Assembly (NCBI GenBank): GCA_003133265.1
Contig: PKWQ01000023.1
Span: 1-10,058, forward strand
Origin: Acetobacteraceae bacterium
GTDB lineage: Bacteria; Pseudomonadota; Alphaproteobacteria; Acetobacterales; Acetobacteraceae
Direction of reading: 5' to 3'
Length of the DNA: 10,058 nt
This document shows, piece after piece, positions 1 to 6,897 of this stretch. A program made the translations under genes and the position numbers. Numbering within the stretch: the stretch's first letter is position 1; each line of letters starts with the position of its first letter. The notes beneath the pieces are model-generated. The model was not told the DNA's origin, made no database searches, and was given only the letters and a program-made list of their open reading frames with translations.

Positions 1-224
1 TCGTGCCGCTGCATATCGGCGATGCGGCGCTGTGCAAGGACGTCAGCCGGCGGCTGCTGGAGGAGTTCGGCATGTATGCGACACCGATCAACTATCCGAC
101 GGTGCCGCGCGGCGAGGAGCGGCTGCGCTTCACGCCCACGCCGCAGCACACCGATGCGATGATGGCGGCGCTGGTCGAGGCGCTGTGCGCCATCCTGCGG
201 CCCGCGCAGCGCGTCGCCGCTTAA
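1..224 (+). CDS. hemA: 5-aminolevulinate synthase, C-terminal end (partial)
   Basis: This is the last 73 codons of ALA synthase, the cytoplasmic PLP enzyme that condenses glycine and succinyl-CoA to 5-aminolevulinate, the first step of C4-pathway haem synthesis. The frame enters at base 3 (bases 1-2 finish an earlier codon) and stops with TAA at 222-224. The segment INYPTVPRGEERLRFTPTPQH is the near-invariant C-terminal signature of the family, preceded by LLEEFGMYATP and followed by the usual closing helix (DAMMAALVEALCAIL). The PLP lysine and the rest of the protein lie left of the window. The GTG at base 3 is an internal valine, not a start. ccmI follows after 14 bases on the same strand, so the two are probably co-transcribed, which would link haem supply with cytochrome c maturation. 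The identification is secure; only completeness is unknown. Confidence 0.95.
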   Translation, partial: VPLHIGDAALCKDVSRRLLEEFGMYATPINYPTVPRGEERLRFTPTPQHTDAMMAALVEALCAILRPAQRVAA

Positions 225-238
225 AGGCCGGGTGGTTG

Positions 239-1657
239 ATGGTCCTTACTCTGCTTGTTTTCGCCGCATTGCTGCTGGCCGTGCTAGCCGCGGTCAGCCT
301 GCCGCTGATGTTCGGCAAGGGCGCGCCAAACGAGCGCGGACAACACGACCGCGCCGTATACCGCGACCAACTGCATGAACTGGAACGCGACGTCGCGCGC
401 GGCGTGTTGAGCCAAACCGAAGCCGAGGCGGCGCGGCTGGAAATCCAGCGACGCCTGCTCGCGGTGGACGCCCCCGCCGGGCGGGCGGCGACGGGTTCAG
501 CGCGCAGCCCGCGTCTGGCCTCCGCCGCCGCTTTGTTCATCCTGGTCAGCGCCGGCGGGCTGTATTGGTGGCTGGGCGCGCCAAGCCTGCCCGATATGCC
601 GCCCGGCACGTCGCCGTCAACGACGCGGGCGACGGCGGAACCTCCCGCCACCGGCGCCACGCCGGCACCGCATTCGGACGTGAAGCAAGCCGCCGAGCGG
701 CTGGAACAGAAGCTGCGGGCGGAGCCGTCGAACGCCGAGGGCTGGGTGCTCTACGCGCGCACCGAATCCATGCTGGGCGACTGGCACAAGGCGATGGATG
801 CCTACCAGCGTGCCATCGAGCTGGGCCAGAAGGACGCCATTGTCTATGCCGGCTATGGCGAGATGCTGGTGATGGCGGCGGACGGCATCGTCTCGCCGGC
901 GGCGCACGACGCCTTCGTGGCGGCGCTGGCGGCGGACCCGAAGAGCGACGTGGCGCGCTACTATCTGGCCCTCGCCGACGGCCAGGCGGGCGAGGTGAGC
1001 AAGGCGATCGGCGCCTGGCTGGGGCTGGCGGCCGACATTCCCGACGATTCGCCGATGCGCGAGGAGATCGAGCACCGGGTCGCCGAAGCGGCGCGGTCCG
1101 GCGGCATCGCGGCGCCGCCGCTGCCAAAGGGCCTCGCCGAGGACGCGCCGGCGGCGGCGCAAGCCGGCCCGACCCCGGAACAGATGGCAGCCGCCGAGCA
1201 GATGCCGCCAGCCGAGCGCGATCGGATGATCGCCGGCATGATCGAGCAGCTCGCGGCCAAGTTGCAGGCCGACCCGAACGACCTGGACGGCTGGCTGCGC
1301 CTCGGCAACGCCTATGCGGTGCAAGGCAATACCGACAAGGCGGTGGACGCCTACGACCATGCGGCCAGGCTGAAGCCCGACAACCCCGGCATCAAGCTGC
1401 AGGCGGTGACGGCGCTGCTGTCGCGGCTGCAAAAGGACGATCCGTTGCCGCCACGCGCGGTGGCGCTGCTGCGCGAGGTGGCGGCGGTCATGCCGAACGC
1501 GCCGGAGGTGCTGTGGTATCTCGGCATTGTCGCGGCGCGCGAGGGCCGCCCGGCCGAGGCGCGGCAGGACTGGACGCGGCTGCTCGCCGTGCTGCCGGCG
1601 GATGGCGAGGACTACAGGCTGGTGCAGGCCACGCTGGCGGAGCTGAAGGGGCCGTAG
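239..1657 (+). CDS. ccmI: c-type cytochrome biogenesis protein CcmI (TPR protein)
   Basis: A 472-residue CcmI, the membrane-anchored chaperone that holds apocytochrome c for the CcmF/CcmH haem-ligation complex on the periplasmic side. Residues 2-24 form the first membrane segment. A charged loop follows with the family-typical YRDQLHELERDVARGVLS (41-58) and an EAxxARLEIQRRLL-type stretch. A second membrane segment lies at about 94-113, then a Pro/Ala/Thr-rich linker and TPR units. Two related TPR modules stand out: AERLEQKLRAEPSNAEGW (152-169) and IEQLAAKLQADPNDLDGW (335-352), each followed by a helix pair ending in AYQRAIEL or AYDHAARL. A Pro/Ala linker (about 291-325) separates them. ATG 239 was chosen because it starts exactly at the first membrane segment; the open frame extends further upstream only as antisense-like junk inside hemA. 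The in-frame TTG at 236 is possible but less likely. No ccmF, ccmG or ccmH is in view, so ccmI sits apart from its usual partners as far as the window shows. Confidence 0.92.
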   Translation: MVLTLLVFAALLLAVLAAVSLPLMFGKGAPNERGQHDRAVYRDQLHELERDVARGVLSQTEAEAARLEIQRRLLAVDAPAGRAATGSARSPRLASAAALFILVSAGGLYWWLGAPSLPDMPPGTSPSTTRATAEPPATGATPAPHSDVKQAAERLEQKLRAEPSNAEGWVLYARTESMLGDWHKAMDAYQRAIELGQKDAIVYAGYGEMLVMAADGIVSPAAHDAFVAALAADPKSDVARYYLALADGQAGEVSKAIGAWLGLAADIPDDSPMREEIEHRVAEAARSGGIAAPPLPKGLAEDAPAAAQAGPTPEQMAAAEQMPPAERDRMIAGMIEQLAAKLQADPNDLDGWLRLGNAYAVQGNTDKAVDAYDHAARLKPDNPGIKLQAVTALLSRLQKDDPLPPRAVALLREVAAVMPNAPEVLWYLGIVAAREGRPAEARQDWTRLLAVLPADGEDYRLVQATLAELKGP

Positions 1658-1771
1658 GACGACGGCCATGCGGCGGCGAAACGGGCTGGAGCCGGTTCCC
1701 TGACGCAAAGCCGATCACACCGGGGCGGACAGACGCGCTATCATGTCCCGTAAGAGCGTTTGGGGTCGCAC

Positions 1772-2560
1772 ATGGATCTGTTCTCCGCCGTCAATCCGGG
1801 TTTCATGGTGTCGGGATTTTTCGTGGGCCTTCTGATCGGGCAGACCGGCATGGGCGGCGGGTCGCTGATGACGCCGATCCTGGTGCTGTTCTTCGGCGTG
1901 CATCCCGCGACGGCGGTGGGAACCGACCTGTTGTATGCGTCCGCCACGAAGACGGTCGGCACGCTGGTTCATGGCCTGAATCGCACGGTCGACTGGCGGA
2001 TCGTGGCGCGCCTGGCATCCGGCAGCGTGCCCGCGACACTCATCACCTTGTTGGTGATCTCGCAGTACGACAGCTCTGGCCCCACCAGCCAGCGGATCAT
2101 CTCGCTGGTGCTCGGCGTGATGCTGCTGCTGACCGCGCTGTCGCTGGTGTTCCGCCAGCGGTTCGTGGCCCTTGTCGGACCGGTGGTCGAAAAAATCGGG
2201 CCGCGTCAGACGGCGCGGCTGACCGTTCTCACCGGGGCGGTGCTGGGCGTGCTGGTGACGATCTCCTCGGTGGGCGCGGGTGCGCTGGGCGTGACGGCGT
2301 TGCTGTTGCTGTATCCGCGGGTGCGGATGTCCGTCATCGTCGGGTCCGATATCGCCCACGCCGTGCCGCTGACGCTGGTGGCGGGGATCGGCCATTGGTG
2401 GCTGGGCGCGGTGGACTGGCCGCTGCTGACCTCGCTGCTGAGCGGGTCGATTCCGGGGATCATCCTCGGCAGCTACCTGTCGGCGCACATCCCGGACGCG
2501 GTGCTGCGGCCGATACTGGCGACGACGCTGGTGCTGGTGGGGGGGAGGCTGGTGTTTTAG
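1772..2560 (+). CDS. Sulfite exporter TauE/SafE (TSUP) family membrane permease
   Basis: A 262-residue polytopic inner-membrane protein of the TSUP (TauE/SafE) family. Members move sulfite, sulfoacetate and other organosulfur or small organic anions; the substrate here cannot be read from sequence. The glycine-rich signature GMGGGSLMTPIL (26-37) is present, with its second-half counterpart SSVGAGALG (165-173). The protein is an internal duplication: residues 49-91 (VGTDLLYASATK ... VDWRIVARLASGSVPATLI) match 190-232 (VGSDIAHAVPLT ... VDWPLLTSLLSGSIPGIIL), with an offset of 141. Length is normal for the family. ATG 1772 is preferred over the in-frame TTG at 1760 because a G-rich GGGG (1762-1765) precedes it at a workable spacing. 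It lies 114 bases after ccmI; a lone -10-like TATCAT at 1739-1744 without a -35 could be its promoter. There is no sulfur-metabolism gene beside it to define the substrate. Confidence 0.93.
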   Translation: MDLFSAVNPGFMVSGFFVGLLIGQTGMGGGSLMTPILVLFFGVHPATAVGTDLLYASATKTVGTLVHGLNRTVDWRIVARLASGSVPATLITLLVISQYDSSGPTSQRIISLVLGVMLLLTALSLVFRQRFVALVGPVVEKIGPRQTARLTVLTGAVLGVLVTISSVGAGALGVTALLLLYPRVRMSVIVGSDIAHAVPLTLVAGIGHWWLGAVDWPLLTSLLSGSIPGIILGSYLSAHIPDAVLRPILATTLVLVGGRLVF

Positions 2561-2677
2561 GGGGTTATTGGCTTGGCGCCGGATGAAGGTTCGGAGACGA
2601 ATCACTCCGCACGGCGTCCCCACTTTTTAGTCATCGCACTCTCTGCAAAACGGGTGATCCCCCTCGGCGCTTCATTT

Positions 2678-2692
2678 TGTTAGAATGATGAT
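2678..2692 (+). promoter_or_regulatory. Candidate extended -10 promoter for the PIN-fusion gene
   Basis: The bases TG-T-TAGAAT at 2678-2686 match an extended -10 element (TGnTATAAT, one hexamer mismatch). No -35-like hexamer lies 16-18 bases upstream, as is usual where an extended -10 carries the promoter. Transcription starting 6-7 bases after the hexamer would begin at the A of the ATG at 2693. There is no Shine-Dalgarno sequence before that ATG. I infer a leaderless transcript; in high-GC DNA this AT-rich patch is conspicuous, but short motifs arise by chance. Confidence 0.4.
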
Positions 2693-4204
2693 ATGACAAG
2701 CATTACCCTGATCCTGTTCCCGGACACAAATTTCTTCCTGGAATGCCGGACCCCGAACGAGTGTCCGTGGGGCGAGATCACCGACGCCAGCGAGATCGTG
2801 CTCGCCGTTTGCCGGCAGGTACGAAGCGAGATCGATCACCAGAAATCGACTGGCCGGGGTAACAAGTCAATCCGGGCGAGAGATTGGTCCAATCGATTGC
2901 GTCAAGCGGGACGCGCCGGTGGGCAACTGGAGCTAAGGTCGACTGACCCGAGGGTTCTGCTGCTGACGCCCCCGCCCGTTCCCCCACTCGCCCCTCTGCC
3001 CGCTCTGCTCGATCCGGCACGTCCGGACGACCGGGTTATCGCGGACATCATGGCCCAGCGTCAGGCCAATGCCGAAATGGTCGAGGCTCAATTCCTAACC
3101 GATGATGGTGGTGCCGCTGACACTGCCCGGCATGTTGGGCTACCCACCATCGAAGTGCCTCTCGATGAGGACGGCGCGAAACGCAGTTGGCGCCTGCCGC
3201 GCGAGCCTGATGGGATGGAAAAGAAAGTCAAGGAACTCGAACGCCGGTTGGCGCATGTCGAGCAACAGGCCCCCATCATTACCATCAAGGCAGAAAATGT
3301 CGGTGGTGATGCTGTGGAGGAACTCACGCTGCCGCTGGTGCACTTCGCGCCGCTCCAGCCTCATGAGGCCGAGCAGCTGGTGGAATATGCCATCAGTAGC
3401 AATCCGCGCCAGACCGAATTTCAGAAAGAGCCCCCGGCCCGGCCAACAGATTCACCCCGCAGCCCGTTAGCGATGGCCGCGTTCGCCGCTTTCGGCAACC
3501 GCTGGCAGCCGCCAGACCCCGGAGCCATTCAGCAGTATCAGGATAAGCTCTACCCCGAATGGATTGACAAGCTCAGGCAGTTTTTCTTGAAGCTGCACAG
3601 CAAGCTAGGGCTACCGAACCGTATCGTGGCGGTGAAATTGCATCTGGCAAATGCGGGAACCATTCCAGCCGAGCATGCGATTCTAACGCTGGAAGCGCTT
3701 GGCGGTGTACGTCTTATGCGCCTACCGGAAAGCGACGACGATAGCCCCATAGATCTGACTATGCCGGCTGCGCCAGTCGCACCACAGGGTCGGTTTTTTT
3801 CCCTGATGGACCCATTGAATGTTGGCGATCCACTTTTCCACATCCCGTCGTTATACGATTCTCGCCCTCGGTTACCGCCTCGTGGTAGGTTCCATTGGCG
3901 AGATCGGGACAATCGAACCTGCTGGCTGGCCGATTGCGAGGAGTTTCGGCACCAAGAGGCTCCGCAGACCATCAGTTTCCTCATCGGTGTTTCCGGTGAT
4001 GCCCCCCGCAGTATTGGCGCCGTGCGCTGCACACTTTCTGCGAGGAACCTGCCGCAACCAGTACAGGTGACGCTGCCTGTTTCAACGACGATCGCAGAGG
4101 GCGATACCGGTGCCTACGCCATGCACATTTTTCATCTGAAGAAGCCATGGCGCCTGCCCATCGGCCGCAGCGTGCTGGCTCAACGGCCTGATGTTCACAC
4201 CTGA
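2693..4204 (+). CDS. PIN-like domain protein with coiled coil and long C-terminal region (hypothetical)
   Basis: A 503-residue protein whose N-terminus reads as a PIN-like (metal-dependent RNase) domain. A hydrophobic strand leads into PDTNFFLE with D11. A conserved-looking VRSEIDHQK carries E46. RPDDRVIADIM carries D112/D113, and QFLTDDGGAADTARHVGLP carries D137/D138 and D143. These match the acidic quartet order expected for PIN nucleases. Residues 174-195 (MEKKVKELERRLAHVEQQ) form a short coiled coil. The remaining 300 or so residues match no family I can name. LHLANAGTIPAEHAILTLEAL (317-337) looks like an Ig/CARDB-type beta-sandwich strand pair. There is no signal peptide or membrane segment, so it is probably cytoplasmic. 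It is far longer than a VapC-type toxin (about 130-150 residues) and no antitoxin gene adjoins it, so a simple toxin role is unlikely. Base composition differs from its neighbours (29 G+C in 60 at 3541-3600), suggesting horizontal acquisition. ATG 2693 has no ribosome binding site. The PIN assignment is fairly confident; substrate and role are unknown. Confidence 0.72.
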   Translation: MTSITLILFPDTNFFLECRTPNECPWGEITDASEIVLAVCRQVRSEIDHQKSTGRGNKSIRARDWSNRLRQAGRAGGQLELRSTDPRVLLLTPPPVPPLAPLPALLDPARPDDRVIADIMAQRQANAEMVEAQFLTDDGGAADTARHVGLPTIEVPLDEDGAKRSWRLPREPDGMEKKVKELERRLAHVEQQAPIITIKAENVGGDAVEELTLPLVHFAPLQPHEAEQLVEYAISSNPRQTEFQKEPPARPTDSPRSPLAMAAFAAFGNRWQPPDPGAIQQYQDKLYPEWIDKLRQFFLKLHSKLGLPNRIVAVKLHLANAGTIPAEHAILTLEALGGVRLMRLPESDDDSPIDLTMPAAPVAPQGRFFSLMDPLNVGDPLFHIPSLYDSRPRLPPRGRFHWRDRDNRTCWLADCEEFRHQEAPQTISFLIGVSGDAPRSIGAVRCTLSARNLPQPVQVTLPVSTTIAEGDTGAYAMHIFHLKKPWRLPIGRSVLAQRPDVHT

Positions 4205-4278
4205 GAGCCCAAAAGCGTGAAAATCCAAGGCTCAGTATCCGCAGTTATGCTTGAATCAAACCGCGCTTTAGGTTCCCT

Positions 4279-4746
4279 TCACCCCTCAACCCGATACCGA
4301 AAGTCACAAAAACCCGCCCCACCCATCAGCGTCTGCGTGCGTTCCAGCTTCAGCCTCGGATCGTAGCCCTCGCAGAACGCGGCGTCGCGGTTACAGGACA
4401 GAATGGCGCCGAGATCGGCCAGGCCCATCGCGCGGTACATCTCCGCGTAGCGGCAGCGCGTGACGTTGTAGTGGAATTCGGTCTCGGTGGATGTCAGCAC
4501 CTCGATCGACAGCGCGTCCTCGGCGGTCCAGTGCGGCAGCAGGGCGCGGAAGCTGTCCAGGTCGGGTGCGCCGCCCGGCGCCTGCCTGGCCATCTCGGCC
4601 GCCGAGGCCTTCGCCAGCTTCACCACGGCGCTGGTCAGGATGCGCCGGGCGGTCGCCTCGCCGAGTTCGGCCTTCATCTCCTCGAAGATGCCCTTGGCGA
4701 AGGCTGCCTCGATGCGGCGCTGGGTCAGGATCGGCACGTCGGTCAT
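4279..4746 (-). CDS. L-2-amino-thiazoline-4-carboxylic acid hydrolase family protein
   Basis: A 155-residue cytoplasmic protein of the ATC-hydrolase family. The founding member opens the ring of L-2-amino-thiazoline-4-carboxylate to S-carbamoyl-cysteine on the way to L-cysteine; most homologues are uncharacterised. The C-terminal half carries the family hallmark: NVTRCRYAEMYRAMGL (94-109), DLGAILSCNRDAAF (111-124), EGYDPRLKLERTQTLMGG (126-143) and CDFRYR (147-152). Cysteines are at 98, 118, 125 and 147. The N-terminal half is a helical ILTQRRIEAAFAKGIFEEM-type segment. Length is typical. The ATG overlaps the stop of the upstream transporter gene in an ATGA (4743-4746), which implies translational coupling; the only upstream purine run (GGAA) is too distant to be a good ribosome binding site. 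It is the last gene of the minus-strand run. The true substrate may differ from the family name, as no S-carbamoyl-cysteine amidohydrolase is nearby. Confidence 0.85.
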   Translation of the reverse strand: MTDVPILTQRRIEAAFAKGIFEEMKAELGEATARRILTSAVVKLAKASAAEMARQAPGGAPDLDSFRALLPHWTAEDALSIEVLTSTETEFHYNVTRCRYAEMYRAMGLADLGAILSCNRDAAFCEGYDPRLKLERTQTLMGGAGFCDFRYRVEG

Positions 4747-5705
4747 GGCACGTCGGTTCCCTCGGCCACTGCCACCACCCGTCGCGCCGGGGCGGGGCCG
4801 TTCACCAGCTTGATGCCGCAGCCGACGAAAACCAAGGCCCCCGCCAGCAGCGCGGAGACGTGCTCATCCAGCACCAGCGCGCCGGCGAGCATGCCGAACA
4901 GCGGGGCGAGGAAGGTGAACGACGACAGCCGCCCGGCCGGATAGCGGGCGATCAGCCAGAACCAGGTCAGGTAGCTGAAGAACGCGACGATGCCGACCTG
5001 ATAGCCGAGCCACAGCCAGCCCAGCCCGCTGCCGGCGGCAATGCGCGGCAGTTCGTCATGCAGCGCGGCGGCGGCCAGAAGCAAGGGCGCGGAACCCGCC
5101 AACTGGTAGAACAGCACCTTCTGCGGCCGCAACGCCATCAGCCGCGGGCTGGAGCGCAGCGCCACCGTGGTCAGCCCCCAGAACGCGGCGCCGATCAGCA
5201 CCAGCGCGTCGCCCTGCCACTGCCCGCCGCCGGCGCTCAGCCCGTCGCTGACGGCCAGCGCGATGCCGGCGAAAGCCAGCAGCAGCCCGAGCGCCTGACG
5301 CGCCGTCATCCGCTCGCCGGGCACCAGCAGATGCACGCCGCCGGCGACCCAGAACGGCGCGGTATAGACGAACAATACCCCGCGCGAGGCTGTGGTCAGC
5401 AGCATGCCCGGAAACAGGAACAGAAATTCGCCGGCGAACAGCACCGCGATCCCCATGCCCGGCCAGAACGCGCCGTCGGGCGCCAGCAAGGCGCCGAGCG
5501 CCCCCTTCCCGCCGCGCAGCCGCACCCACAGACACAGCAGCACAGCCGCGCCGACCGAACGCAGCCCGGCCTGCAACAGCGGCGGAATGCCCTCCTGGCC
5601 GGTGATCTTCATCGCCACCTGGGTCATGCCCCACAGCGCGCACAGCATGACCAGGATGGCCGCGCCGCGCGTATCGATGCGGTCGTGCCGGACGGGGGAC
5701 GTCAC
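4743..5705 (-). CDS. EamA/DMT-superfamily transporter
   Basis: A 320-residue inner-membrane protein of the drug/metabolite transporter superfamily with two EamA repeats, about residues 14-153 and 166-302, giving roughly ten membrane helices. Typical landmarks are ALWGMTQVAMK (23-33) in helix 1, LFVYTAPFWVAGGVHLL (111-127) near the end of the first repeat, AAFWGLTTVALR (173-184) at the start of the second, and APLFGMLAGALVLDE (267-281). The family exports or imports amino acids, nucleotides and small metabolites; the substrate is not readable here. The start is taken as GTG 5705, preceded by a GGGA; the nearby ATG at 5713 is in another frame and terminates at once. It begins 13 bases after the dehydrogenase stop and overlaps the ATC-hydrolase-like gene by 4 bases, so it may carry the substrate or product of that enzyme or of the operon. 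That link is inference. Confidence 0.9.
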   Translation of the reverse strand: MTSPVRHDRIDTRGAAILVMLCALWGMTQVAMKITGQEGIPPLLQAGLRSVGAAVLLCLWVRLRGGKGALGALLAPDGAFWPGMGIAVLFAGEFLFLFPGMLLTTASRGVLFVYTAPFWVAGGVHLLVPGERMTARQALGLLLAFAGIALAVSDGLSAGGGQWQGDALVLIGAAFWGLTTVALRSSPRLMALRPQKVLFYQLAGSAPLLLAAAALHDELPRIAAGSGLGWLWLGYQVGIVAFFSYLTWFWLIARYPAGRLSSFTFLAPLFGMLAGALVLDEHVSALLAGALVFVGCGIKLVNGPAPARRVVAVAEGTDVP

Positions 5706-5718
5706 CGGCGCATCCCGG

Positions 5719-6897
5719 CTATCGGTCCGGCAGTTCGAGCACGTTCTTGGCGACGATGTTGCGCTGGATCTCGTTCGACCCGCCGTAGATCGTCGCCGGC
5801 CGCGCCTGCAAATAGAGGCCCGACGGATGCAGCTCGCGGTTGCCTTCCATCGGATCGAGCAGCGCCGCGTTCTCGCCGGCGATCTCCAGGCTCAGTTCGG
5901 TGATGCGCTGGAACAGCTCGGTCTGCCAGGTTTTCAGCTGCGACACGTCCGGACCCAGCGTCTCGCCACGCCGCACGATCTCGACATAGGTCGCGTGCAG
6001 CTCCCGCAAATCAGCGATATCCAGCCGCAGGCGGACATAGCGGTCCTGGAAACTCTCGTCCTCCCAGACGCCCATGCGTTCGGCGAGCTGCTTCAGCCGC
6101 GCCAGCGCGTACTGGGACTGCTTCGGCGCGCCGAGGAAGATGCGCTCGAACCCGAGCAGCGCCTTCGCCATCGTCCAGCCCTTGTTCACCTGCCCGACCA
6201 GGTTTTCTCTGGGCACGCGGACATTGTCGAAGAACGTCTCGCAGAACTCGTCGTGCATATCGAGGGTGATGATCGGGCGCACGGTGATGCCGGGCGTGTC
6301 CATCGGGATCAGCAGGAAGCTGATGCCCTCTTGTTTCTTGGCGTTCTTGTCGGTGCGCACCAGACAGAAGATCCAGTTGGCGTCCATCGCCAGCGTGGTC
6401 CAGATCTTCTGGCCGTTGATCACGTAGTGATCGCCGTCCAGCACCGCCTCGGTACGCAGCGCCGCGAGGTCGGAACCGGCATTGGGCTCGGAATAGCCCT
6501 GGCACCAGATGTATTCGCCGGAGAGGATTTTCGGCAGGAAGTGCTGCTTCTGTGCCTCGGTGCCGTGCTGGATCAGCAGCGGGCCGACCATGATGACGCC
6601 GTGGTCGTTGAACCGGCAGCAGCCGTGCCGCTCGAACTCCTCGATCATGATCAGCTGCTTCGAGGACGACAGCCCCATGCCGCCAAATTCGCGCGGCCAG
6701 GACGGCGCCAGCCAGCCCTTCTCGGACAGCTTGAAGAACCAGACCTTGTTCTCGTGCCAGTGCAGCCGCTTCGGCGGATTGCGAATCTCCGGCGGATAGT
6801 TCGCCTCCACCCAGCGGCGCACCGTAATACGGAAGGTATCGTCGTCGAGTGTGTTGTAGTCTTGCGGATCGCGCGCGCTGGCAGCAGGACTATTCAT
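5719..6897 (-). CDS. Acyl-CoA dehydrogenase, probable catalytic subunit of a heteromeric pair
   Basis: A 392-residue FAD-dependent acyl-CoA dehydrogenase that introduces a 2,3-double bond into an acyl-CoA, passing electrons to ETF. The N-terminal helical domain includes WPREFGGMGLS (67-77). The middle beta-domain has WCQGYSEPNAGSDLAAL (131-147) and INGQKIWTTLA (160-170), the substrate and flavin-contact motifs. The C-terminus ends in IYGGSNEIQRNIVAKNVLEL (370-389). The MCAD-type catalytic Glu position (YEG) is Gly here. Instead GFERIFLG places E251 where isovaleryl-CoA and long-chain dehydrogenases and FadE29-like enzymes carry their base, so E251 is the likely catalyst. The RQxFGxxIxxFQ flavin motif of homotetrameric enzymes is absent but present in the partner gene, suggesting a shared active site. 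ATG 6897 is supported by GGAG at 6905-6908 with 7 bases spacing, and lies inside the partner's last codons (8-base overlap). The acyl chain handled is unknown; steroid side-chain or branched acyl groups are family precedents. Confidence 0.95.
   Translation of the reverse strand: MNSPAASARDPQDYNTLDDDTFRITVRRWVEANYPPEIRNPPKRLHWHENKVWFFKLSEKGWLAPSWPREFGGMGLSSSKQLIMIEEFERHGCCRFNDHGVIMVGPLLIQHGTEAQKQHFLPKILSGEYIWCQGYSEPNAGSDLAALRTEAVLDGDHYVINGQKIWTTLAMDANWIFCLVRTDKNAKKQEGISFLLIPMDTPGITVRPIITLDMHDEFCETFFDNVRVPRENLVGQVNKGWTMAKALLGFERIFLGAPKQSQYALARLKQLAERMGVWEDESFQDRYVRLRLDIADLRELHATYVEIVRRGETLGPDVSQLKTWQTELFQRITELSLEIAGENAALLDPMEGNRELHPSGLYLQARPATIYGGSNEIQRNIVAKNVLELPDR

Noticed and set aside
32..238. 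An upstream extension of the ccmI frame into hemA.
   Set aside because: It overlaps a certain hemA coding end, has Arg/Ala-rich junk composition, and would put a 69-residue tail before the first membrane segment.
1739..1744. TATCAT as a -10 element for the permease gene.
   Set aside because: No -35 hexamer lies at 16-18 bases and no extended -10 TG precedes it, so it is mentioned only as a possibility in the gene entry.
565..2586. Long open frames overlapping ccmI, the permease and, on the plus strand, most of the minus-strand operon (for example 4491-5903, 5392-7032, 6935-8098).
   Set aside because: They are antisense or shifted frames of recognised genes. Their translations are Arg/Ala/Gly/Pro- or His/Gln-rich with no family motif, as expected in high-GC DNA.
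2592..2628. A CGGAG/CTCCG stem (2592-2596 and 2605-2609) followed by TTTTT at 2624-2628 after the permease gene, as a terminator.
   Set aside because: The T-run begins 14 bases after the short stem, too far for an intrinsic terminator.
2693..3200. Reading the PIN domain as a VapC toxin of a VapBC pair.
   Set aside because: No small antitoxin frame precedes or follows it, the protein is 503 residues long, and the gene appears to start its own transcript.
4201..4233. A small inverted repeat GAGCC/GGCTC (4205-4209 and 4229-4233) between the converging PIN and hydrolase genes, as a terminator.
   Set aside because: The stem is five base pairs with a 19-base loop and no T-run follows on either strand.
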